From: 2-12-FULL-65-11 sp049679965
Lineage (GTDB): Bacteria; Acidobacteriota; Vicinamibacteria; Vicinamibacterales; CAVVIG01
Assembly: GCA_049679965.1 (NCBI GenBank)
Contig: JBAUGX010000168.1
Span: forward strand, 1-6,851
Reading direction: 5' to 3'
DNA length: 6,851 nt
The position numbers were made by a program, and so were the translations under genes. A model generated the notes under the pieces. That model was not told where the DNA came from, ran no database searches, and saw nothing but the letters and a program-made list of their open reading frames with translations. Positions 1 to 6,408 of the stretch are shown in pieces; the stretch's first letter is position 1, and each line of letters begins with the position of its first letter.

Positions 1-1268
1 GCGACGAGCAGTCGATCGAAGCGAGCCTGAGCACCTTCTCCGGGCACATCGCGAATATCGCCGCGATGGACGCCCGGCTCGCGACGCCGGCGCTCGTCCT
101 GCTCGACGAAGTCGGATCCGGCACCGATCCGATCGAAGGCGGCGCGCTCGGCGTGGCCGTCGTCGATCATTTCCGCCGCCGCGGCGCGATCGTCGTCGCC
201 ACGAGCCATTACGAGGCGCTCAAGACCTACGCGTCGACGTCGGAAGGCGTGACGAGCGCCGCGTTCGGCTTCGACGCCGACACGTTCGCACCGACCTATC
301 GGCTCATCTACGGATCGCCCGGCCGGAGCCTCGCGCTCGAGATTGCCGGGCGGCTCGGGCTCAACCCGACGATTGTTGCCGCCGCGCGAGCGAACATCAG
401 CGCCCGTGAGGCGCGGCTCGCCGAGCACCTGGCGAAGATCGACCACGACATGCGCGCACTCGAACATGAGCAGCGGCTGGTGGCGCGCGAGCGCGAGACG
501 ATCGAGTCGGCCGGCGCGCGAATGCGGCAGCGGGAGGAAGCGCTCGGCCAGCGCGAGCAGACGTTCCGCCGCCGGCTGAACGAAGAGCTCGACACGCAGG
601 TGCGCCAGGCGCGTCGCGAGATCGACCAGGTCATCACCGATCTGAAGGTGAAAACGGCTCAGGCGGCCGGACGCCAGACGGTGACCACGGGCGAGACGGG
701 GGGCGCGCGCGGCGACGCCCGGGCGGCAGTGGATCACGTGGTGAAACGACTGCTCGAACCAGAGCATCCGGGCGGCCCTCTGTCCCCCGAGAGTCACGAC
801 GCGGCAACTCACCCAGCCGATCTTCCTGCACCCGCCGTCGGCGATCGCGTCATGGTCGGCGGCCTCGGCCTCGAAGCGGTCGTGACGGCGATTCATCACG
901 GAACCGCAGACCTCGACGTCCGCGGCAAACGGATGCGCGCGAGCGTGCGGGACCTCCGCACGATTGGCGCGGCCGCCCCTTCGCGCGTCAAAGTGCACGT
1001 CGAACTGCAGCCGCGCGACAACGCCTCGGCCGACCTCAACGTCATCGGCTGCACGGTGGACGAGGCGATCACGCGGGCGGAGCGATTTCTCGACGAGTCG
1101 CTGCTGACCGACCAGCACGTCATTCGGCTGATTCATGGCTACGGAACCGGGCAGTTGAAGCGCGCCTTGACCGGCTTTCTGCAGCAGCACCCGCTCGTCG
1201 CGCGCTTCGCCACCGCGCCGCCCGGGCAGGGCGGCGGAGGGGTGACAGTGGTAGAGCTAAAGGATTGA
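1..1268 (+). CDS. mutS2: Endonuclease MutS2, C-terminal part (5' end outside window)
   Basis: The frame is open from base 3 and gives 421 residues ending at TGA 1266-1268; the N-terminal part, including Walker A, lies upstream. MutS2 is a MutS-family ATPase lacking the mismatch-recognition domain; it is linked to suppression of recombination and, in some species, to rescue of collided ribosomes. Visible in order: the DEQSIEASLSTFSGH segment that starts this part of MutS ATPases (residues 1-15), Walker B ALVLLDE (30-36) with the following GSGTDP D-loop, TSHYE (67-71), a charged coiled coil (about 130-220), a low-complexity linker, a small beta-rich KOW-like segment (about 276-320), and a C-terminal Smr domain (about 331-421) with IHGYGTG at 377-383 and the terminal GGGGVTVVEL. 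The Smr LDLR motif reads LNVI (345-348). Family assignment is near certain; nuclease activity is not implied. It probably heads the dnaG-rpoD transcription unit. Confidence 0.96.
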   Translation, partial: DEQSIEASLSTFSGHIANIAAMDARLATPALVLLDEVGSGTDPIEGGALGVAVVDHFRRRGAIVVATSHYEALKTYASTSEGVTSAAFGFDADTFAPTYRLIYGSPGRSLALEIAGRLGLNPTIVAAARANISAREARLAEHLAKIDHDMRALEHEQRLVARERETIESAGARMRQREEALGQREQTFRRRLNEELDTQVRQARREIDQVITDLKVKTAQAAGRQTVTTGETGGARGDARAAVDHVVKRLLEPEHPGGPLSPESHDAATHPADLPAPAVGDRVMVGGLGLEAVVTAIHHGTADLDVRGKRMRASVRDLRTIGAAAPSRVKVHVELQPRDNASADLNVIGCTVDEAITRAERFLDESLLTDQHVIRLIHGYGTGQLKRALTGFLQQHPLVARFATAPPGQGGGGVTVVELKD

Positions 1269-1273
1269 AGGAG
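1268..1273 (+). promoter_or_regulatory. Shine-Dalgarno-like AAGGAG without a usable start codon
   Basis: AAGGAG overlaps the final base of the mutS2 TGA stop, just as the rpoD AGGAGG overlaps the dnaG stop. The nearest ATG (1276-1278) is only 2 nt away and opens a two-codon frame (ATG CTG TAA). The dnaG ATG is 69 nt downstream, beyond the heptamer array. Removing the array (1283-1338) would bring it to 13 nt from dnaG. I infer a former dnaG ribosome-binding site separated by array growth or insertion; a chance match is possible. Confidence 0.4.
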
Positions 1274-1282
1274 TAATGCTGT

Positions 1283-1338
1283 AAGTCTGAAGCCTGAAGT
1301 CTCAAGTATGCAGACTTCACACTTGAGACTTGAGACTT
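1283..1338. repeat. Head-to-head heptamer array, 4 + 4 units
   Basis: Eight consecutive 7-bp units with no spacer fill 56 of the 74 bp between mutS2 and dnaG. Units 1-4 (1283-1310) follow the consensus AAGTCTG with variants AAGCCTG, AAGTCTC and AAGTATG. Units 5-8 (1311-1338) are the reverse-complement type: CAGACTT, CACACTT, then two GAGACTT. Unit phase is kept exactly across the centre at 1310/1311. Arms folded about the centre match at 22 of 28 positions. A shifted register gives a perfect 11-bp stem (1297-1307 with 1321-1331, 13-nt loop). The last unit ends 4 nt before the dnaG ATG. The same unit returns at 6280-6300. Confidence 0.9.
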
Positions 1339-1342
1339 TGAG

Positions 1343-3112
1343 ATGCCGCTTTTCCCGCAACAGTTCATTGACGATCTTCGTCTGCAGGCCAACATCGTGC
1401 AGGTCGTGCAGGAGTACGTCCCGCTCAAGCGCGCGGGTACAAGCTACAAGGGCTTGTGTCCGTTCCACGCGGAGAAGACGCCGTCGTTCCATGTCATTCC
1501 CGACAAGGGGTTCTTTCACTGCTTTGGCTGCAACACGGGCGGTGACGTGTTCAAGTTCCTCGAGCTGCACGAGAAGATCGGGTTTCAGGATGCGGTCCGG
1601 CTGCTCGCGCAGAAGTTCGGCGTGGCCCTGCCCGAGCTTGCCGAGGGCGGTGGCGATGACGCCCGCCGGGACTCGGCGCTGCGCGAAGAACTCCTGAAAG
1701 TGCACGAGATCGCGGCCACGCACTTCCGTGAGCAGCTCGCCGGCCCGCCAGGCGCGCGCGCGCGTCAACAGTTGTCAGAGCGCGGCGTCACACAGGCCAC
1801 CATCGACCAGCTGGGACTGGGCTTCGCGGCGCCGTCCCGCGATGGACTCAAGAGCCGGCTGCTCGCACAGGGGTTCGCCGAACCCCTGCTGCTCCAGAGC
1901 GGCCTCGTCGTACGCCGCGAGAGCGGCGAGATCGTCGACCGTTTTCGCAACCGGCTGATGATCCCCATCTGTCGCGACACCGGCTCGATCATCGCGTTTG
2001 GCGGCCGATCGATGGACGCGGATCAGGTGCCGAAGTATCTCAACTCGCCCGAGACGGCGATCTATTCGAAGGGGCGGATGCTCTACGGTCTGAACCTGAC
2101 GAAGGCCGCCATCCGGAAGGCCGGGTACGCCGTGCTCGTCGAGGGCTACTTCGATTTCGCGCAGCTCTTCCAGTCGCAGGCCGCGCCGGCGGTGGCCTCG
2201 TGCGGGACCGCGCTCACCTCCCAACAGGCCCAGCTGCTGCGGCGGTTCACGTCGAAGGTCGTTCTGAGCTTCGACCCTGATGCCGCGGGCCAGGGCGCCG
2301 CCGCCCGGTCGTGCGAACTGCTCGTGGCCGAAGGCTTCGACGTCAACGTCGTCGTGCTCGATCGGGGCGACGATCCCGACACGTTCATTCGTAAGCACGG
2401 GGCCGATCGGTACCGAGCCCGGCTGCGCAGTTCGCAGCCGTACCTGGAGTATCTGCTCGACCGGGCGGCCTCAGGCCTCGACTTCGGGCGCGACGACCAC
2501 CGGCGTGACTTCCTGACAAAGATGCTGGGGGTGGCCGCACGGATTCCGGACGTGGCGGCCCGCGATCAGTTCGCCGACCGCATTGCGCACAAGGCCCAGA
2601 TTACCGAAGAGGTCGTCCGCGCCGAAATTCGCAAGGCCGCCGTCAGCCGAAAAACGGCACTGACGAGCCGCGAGCTGCCGGCCTTCGGCGAGCTGAAGGA
2701 TGCCGAAAAAGGGCTGATTTGGGGGCTAATCCACAATACGGGTGAGGCCCTCCGGGCCCTGGCCGAGCTCGACAGCGAGGACCTCGAAAGCTTGAGCGGC
2801 CGCGACATTTTTGACGTGGCACGTAGCCTGCACGCCGAACCCCCGGATCGCTTACCATCTGCGTTGATTCAGCGTCTAAGTACAGTGAACGCCCAGTTGG
2901 TCGCGAGCATCGCCGCCAACCGCACTTCCCCGGCCCGCCCGGTCGACTGCGCGAGGGCGATTAAACGGCTCAGGTGCGATCGGGAGCGGGCCGGCATCCA
3001 GCGTGAAATCGACCGCCTTCAACAACTCGGCGCAGCCGAGAATGGACAAGAGATTAATACCTTATGGCAGCGGAAAATACACCTGCTTCATCGCATCGAG
3101 GAACTGACGTAG
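1343..3112 (+). CDS. dnaG: DNA primase DnaG
   Basis: The 589-residue protein has the usual primase length and makes the RNA primers for lagging-strand synthesis, working with the DnaB helicase. The start FPQQFIDDLRLQANIV is characteristic of the family, so ATG 1343 is well supported even though only a weak GAG (1340-1342) precedes it. The N-terminal CHC2 zinc ribbon has C39, H42, C60 and C63 (CPFH, then CFGC). The catalytic core spans about 130-360, with the TOPRIM glutamate E267 in LVEGYFDF and the D311/D313 pair in SFDPDAAG, plus the DDPDTF segment at 343-348. The C-terminal region (about 440-589) lies where the DnaB-interacting domain is found and is poorly conserved. The start sits right behind the inverted heptamer array, so its ribosome-binding region may be folded. 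Its TAG stop forms part of the rpoD Shine-Dalgarno. Confidence 0.97.
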   Translation: MPLFPQQFIDDLRLQANIVQVVQEYVPLKRAGTSYKGLCPFHAEKTPSFHVIPDKGFFHCFGCNTGGDVFKFLELHEKIGFQDAVRLLAQKFGVALPELAEGGGDDARRDSALREELLKVHEIAATHFREQLAGPPGARARQQLSERGVTQATIDQLGLGFAAPSRDGLKSRLLAQGFAEPLLLQSGLVVRRESGEIVDRFRNRLMIPICRDTGSIIAFGGRSMDADQVPKYLNSPETAIYSKGRMLYGLNLTKAAIRKAGYAVLVEGYFDFAQLFQSQAAPAVASCGTALTSQQAQLLRRFTSKVVLSFDPDAAGQGAAARSCELLVAEGFDVNVVVLDRGDDPDTFIRKHGADRYRARLRSSQPYLEYLLDRAASGLDFGRDDHRRDFLTKMLGVAARIPDVAARDQFADRIAHKAQITEEVVRAEIRKAAVSRKTALTSRELPAFGELKDAEKGLIWGLIHNTGEALRALAELDSEDLESLSGRDIFDVARSLHAEPPDRLPSALIQRLSTVNAQLVASIAANRTSPARPVDCARAIKRLRCDRERAGIQREIDRLQQLGAAENGQEINTLWQRKIHLLHRIEELT

Positions 3113-3116
3113 GAGG
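3111..3116 (+). promoter_or_regulatory. Perfect Shine-Dalgarno AGGAGG of rpoD, sharing the dnaG stop codon
   Basis: AGGAGG starts at the second base of the dnaG TAG stop (3110-3112) and ends 7 nt before TTG 3124, the ideal spacing. This selects the TTG as the rpoD start over the upstream in-frame ATG 3064, which lies inside dnaG, has no matching site and would add 20 residues unlike any sigma factor. Termination of dnaG next to this site suggests efficient coupled translation of rpoD. Confidence 0.9.
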
Positions 3117-3123
3117 ACACCAC

Positions 3124-4839
<1,716 letters not shown>

Positions 4840-4847
4840 AAGAAGTT

Positions 4848-4936
4848 AAAAGGGAAAAGGGAAAACTCAAAAGGACTGACCGGGCTATCTCCGGCGCATT
4901 GTCCTTTTAAGTTTTGAGTTTTGAGTTTAGAGTTTG
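4848..4936. repeat. Head-to-head heptamer array, 4 + 5 units around a 26-nt centre
   Basis: Between rpoD and the tRNA, four units of AAAA-type (two AAAAGGG, one AAAACTC, one AAAAGGA; 4848-4875) face five inverted units (TCCTTTT, AAGTTTT, GAGTTTT, GAGTTTA, GAGTTTG; 4902-4936). The centre, 4876-4901, contains CCGG twice (4880-4883 and 4891-4894), able to form a small inner stem. Innermost units are perfect complements and the next pair has one mismatch; outer units share the period but not complementarity. The array starts 8 nt after the rpoD stop and ends 4 nt before the tRNA, so it fills nearly the whole gap. It is AT-rich in a GC-rich genome. Confidence 0.85.
4862..4922 (+). terminator. Possible terminator hairpin after rpoD
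   Basis: Bases 4862-4876 pair with 4901-4915 over 15 positions with one C-A mismatch, leaving a 24-nt loop with an inner CCGG/CCGG stem. T-rich sequence (GAGTTTT) follows. The stem is AT-rich, unlike a classical GC-rich intrinsic terminator, and the structure arises from the heptamer array, so a terminator role is inference. If it does not stop transcription, the tRNA would be read through from rpoD. Confidence 0.35.
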
Positions 4937-4940
4937 AGCC

Positions 4941-5013
4941 GGGCCCATAGCTCAACGGTTAGAGCCGCCGGCTCATAACCGGCTTGTTCCAGGTTCGAAT
5001 CCTGGTGGGCCCA
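4941..5013 (+). tRNA. tRNA with anticodon CAU, probably Ile2 (lysidine type), otherwise elongator Met
   Basis: A complete 73-nt cloverleaf. Acceptor GGGCCCA (4941-4947) pairs with TGGGCCC (5006-5012), discriminator A5013; D stem GCTC/GAGC (4950-4953, 4962-4965); anticodon stem GCCGG/CCGGC (4967-4971, 4979-4983) with loop CTCATAA and anticodon CAT at 4974-4976; five-base variable loop; T arm CCAGG-TTCGAAT-CCTGG (4989-5005). CCA is not encoded (CTTTT follows). A normal G1-C72 pair excludes the initiator. C4-G69 and C5-G68 are pairs that the lysidine synthetase TilS favours in E. coli tRNA-Ile2, while elongator tRNA-Met there has U4-A69 and A5-U68; this points to Ile2 reading AUA. No convincing promoter lies just upstream, where the heptamer array stands. 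Confidence 0.95.
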
Positions 5014-5029
5014 CTTTTCGAATCATGGC

Positions 5030-5064
5030 ATTGCAGATTTCAGATTGTCGATTTCAGATTGTAG
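5030..5064. repeat. One-directional heptamer array, 5 units
   Basis: Five consecutive 7-bp units of the type ATTKCAG, with ATTTCAG exact at 5037-5043 and 5051-5057, alternate with ATTGCAG, ATTGTCG and ATTGTAG. After six unrelated bases one decayed copy, ATTGAAG (5071-5077), may follow. No inverted partner arm is present. Read on the other strand the unit is CTGAAAT, one base from CTGAAGT, a rotation of the unit upstream of dnaG. The rest of the gap 5014-5122 holds a small GC hairpin and nothing else I recognise. Confidence 0.75.
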
Positions 5065-5089
5065 GGCTTGATTGAAGTTTGAGAGACAT

Positions 5090-5109
5090 CCCGAGGCGCC
5101 AGGCTCGGG
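5090..5109 (+). other. GC-rich hairpin in the leader of the zinc-ribbon gene
   Basis: CCCGAG (5090-5095) is the exact reverse complement of CTCGGG (5104-5109), with an 8-nt loop. It lies 13 nt before the ATG at 5123. There is no T-run, so it is not an intrinsic terminator; a role in mRNA stability or translation is only possible. Six-base stems are common in GC-rich DNA. Confidence 0.3.
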
Positions 5110-5122
5110 GCCGCGCGCGAGC

Positions 5123-5872
5123 ATGAATGCTGATCTCGATCGCCTCATCGCCTTGCAGCGTATCGATTCGGCCGCCCACGCCGCCGAACGCCAGGTGGCC
5201 GAGGAACCGGAGCGTCAGAAGGTGTTCGAGGCCAGGCTCGAGGCGGCGCGACAGGGCGTTGCCGCCGCCAAGGAGCGCCTTGCCGAGAACCAGAGCACCC
5301 GCCGGACCATCGAGAAAGAGGTGGCCATCCACCAGGGCCGCCTCTCCAAGTTCCGCGACCAGCTCATGGCCGTGAAGACGAACCAGGAATACCAGGCGGT
5401 GCAGAAGGAAATCGAGTTCGCGCAGGCCGAGATCAAGACCATCGAGGACAAGATTCTCGAGCGGATGCTCGAAGCCGACGAACTCGCCTCGCTCGTGAAG
5501 CGGTCGGAAGCCGAGATGGCCGCCGAGCAGAAGGCCATCGATGCCGATCGCCGCGCGATGGCCGCCGAGCTCTCCGAGGTCAAAGCGACGCTCGAACGCC
5601 TGGCCGGCGAACGCGCGACGATTGTGGCGGCCCTCGGTCCGCAGACGCTCGCGACCTTCGAGCTGATCGCCCAGCGTCGCAACGGCGTCGCGATGGCCGA
5701 AGCGCGCGACGGCATCTGCACGATCTGCCACGTCAGACTGCGGCCGCAGGTCTTCAACACCGTCCTGCGCAACGACCACATCACCCAGTGCGACAGCTGC
5801 CAGCGCATCCTCTACCACGTGCCGGCCGCGTCCCCCGCCCAGCCGGACGGCGTCGCCCAACCGGCGCAGTGA
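5123..5872 (+). CDS. Coiled-coil protein with C4 zinc ribbon (DUF164 / CT398-like)
   Basis: The 249-residue protein begins MNADLDRLIALQRID, the usual opening of this family, so ATG 5123 is preferred over an in-frame TTG at 5072 that would add 17 unrelated residues. A long charged coiled coil fills about residues 10-170, with the family signature VKTNQEYQAVQKEIE near 84-98. The C-terminal zinc ribbon has C199 and C202 (CTIC) and C223 and C226 (CDSC). Proteins of this type (PF02591, zf-RING_7) are widespread; members in Helicobacter (HP0958) and Chlamydia (CT398) contact the sigma-54/flagellar or secretion machinery, but a general function is unsettled and none should be assumed here. No good Shine-Dalgarno is visible (only GAG at 5119-5121). 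It overlaps the RNase H start by 4 nt; mycobacteria have a similar pairing (Rv2229c and Rv2228c). Confidence 0.9.
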   Translation: MNADLDRLIALQRIDSAAHAAERQVAEEPERQKVFEARLEAARQGVAAAKERLAENQSTRRTIEKEVAIHQGRLSKFRDQLMAVKTNQEYQAVQKEIEFAQAEIKTIEDKILERMLEADELASLVKRSEAEMAAEQKAIDADRRAMAAELSEVKATLERLAGERATIVAALGPQTLATFELIAQRRNGVAMAEARDGICTICHVRLRPQVFNTVLRNDHITQCDSCQRILYHVPAASPAQPDGVAQPAQ

Positions 5873-6294
5873 CACGAGCCACGGCGGACCTCGTCGCGTA
5901 CATCGACGGTGGCGCGCGCGGCAATCCCGGGCCCGCCGGCTACGGCGTGCGCATCGAGCAGGCCGACGGCACGCTCGTCGAGGAATTCGGCGGCTTCATC
6001 GGCCACGCCACCAACAACGTCGCCGAGTACCGCGGGCTGATTGCGGCGCTCGAATGGGCGCGCGCGCACGATTGCACCAGACTGCATGTGCGGTCAGACT
6101 CCCTGCTGCTCGTCCAGCAGATGCTGGGCAACTTCAAGGTCAAGAATTCCGGCCTGCAACCACTGCATGCCCAGGCGCGCCTGCTCGTCCTCGAGATCGG
6201 CCGCGTCACTTTCGAGCACGTGCGCCGCGAGTCCAACGAGCACGCGGATCGGATCGCCAACGCGGCGATGGACGGTGGAAAGTCTCAAGTCTGA
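5869..6294 (+). CDS. Ribonuclease HI family protein
   Basis: The 141-residue enzyme is expected to cleave the RNA strand of RNA-DNA hybrids with two metal ions, removing primers and R-loops. All four acidic catalytic residues are visible: D13 in AYIDGGARGNPG, E53 in NNVAEYRGL, D77 in VRSDSLLLVQQ and D127 in NEHADRIAN. The length and compact form fit the single-domain RNase HI-like family without an extra RNA-binding domain. The GTG start overlaps the preceding TGA as GTGA, which indicates translational coupling; an in-frame ATG at 5788 lies within the upstream gene and adds residues unlike RNase H. The last four residues, KSQV, and the stop codon are encoded by a heptamer array starting exactly at 6280, so the native C-terminus has probably been replaced or extended. 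Confidence 0.94.
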   Translation: MTRATADLVAYIDGGARGNPGPAGYGVRIEQADGTLVEEFGGFIGHATNNVAEYRGLIAALEWARAHDCTRLHVRSDSLLLVQQMLGNFKVKNSGLQPLHAQARLLVLEIGRVTFEHVRRESNEHADRIANAAMDGGKSQV

Positions 6295-6300
6295 AGCCTG
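6280..6300. repeat. Three-unit heptamer array overlapping the RNase H 3' end
   Basis: Three contiguous 7-bp units (AAGTCTC, AAGTCTG, AAGCCTG) belong to the same family as the array upstream of dnaG, 5 kb away, where three identical units occur in another order. The first unit starts in phase with a codon of the RNase H gene and the second supplies the TGA stop (6292-6294). Between this array and the octamer array (6301-6341) I see only a 5-bp stem (6307-6311 with 6318-6322) and no gene. Confidence 0.8.
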
Positions 6301-6340
6301 AGGGTCAGTCGTCCGGCCGACTCCAGGTAACTTGTCGGTG

Positions 6341-6408
6341 CTTGGGTGCATAGGATCGTAGGTGCTTAGGTGCACGCACCGACGAACCCATGAACCTACG
6401 CACCCAAG
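6341..6408. terminator. Possible bidirectional terminator formed by the octamer array
   Basis: The array lies between the convergent RNase H and PgeF-family genes and can fold on either strand into a long imperfect hairpin with a perfect 9-bp base. That position is typical of shared terminators. No run of T follows on either side, so an intrinsic terminator of standard type is not supported; blocking of 3' exonucleases or of polymerase from the opposite gene is equally possible. Confidence 0.3.
6342..6407. repeat. Head-to-head octamer array, 4 + 4 units
   Basis: Four 8-bp units (TTGGGTGC, ATAGGATC, GTAGGTGC, TTAGGTGC; consensus NTAGGTGC; 6342-6373) are followed by a 2-nt centre and four units of the inverted type (GCACCGAC, GAACCCAT, GAACCTAC, GCACCCAA; 6376-6407). 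A further copy, GTCGGTGC, may precede the array at 6334-6341. Folded about the centre, arms match at 25 of 32 positions; outermost units match perfectly and, with flanking C6341/G6408, form a 9-bp base stem. The centre forms GGTGC/GCACC with a 2-nt gap, so the array is a near-palindrome. The right end overlaps the 3' end of the convergent PgeF-family gene and encodes its stop. Confidence 0.88.

Noticed and set aside
1276..1284. Two-codon frame ATG CTG TAA after AAGGAG as a regulatory mini-leader
   Set aside because: Spacing of 2 nt from the Shine-Dalgarno is too short for efficient initiation; a chance frame is likelier.
1283..1338. CRISPR array
   Set aside because: Units are 7 bp, contiguous, without spacers and inverted halfway; no cas gene is present.
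1139..1768. Minus-strand open frame spanning the mutS2-dnaG junction
   Set aside because: It runs through conserved codons of MutS2 and the DnaG zinc ribbon and has no family resemblance; it is a shadow.
3064..3123. Upstream ATG as the rpoD start
   Set aside because: It lies inside dnaG, lacks a Shine-Dalgarno and adds non-sigma residues; TTG 3124 has a perfect site.
4941..5013. Initiator tRNA-fMet
   Set aside because: It has a normal G1-C72 pair and lacks the three consecutive G-C pairs expected at the base of the initiator anticodon stem.
5788..5868. Upstream ATG as the RNase H start
   Set aside because: The added 27 residues are a frame shadow of the zinc ribbon; the GTG at 5869 overlaps the stop and gives the normal N-terminus.
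6307..6322. Stem AGTCG/CGACT after RNase H as an intrinsic terminator
   Set aside because: The stem has only 5 bp with no T-run, within chance expectation for this composition.
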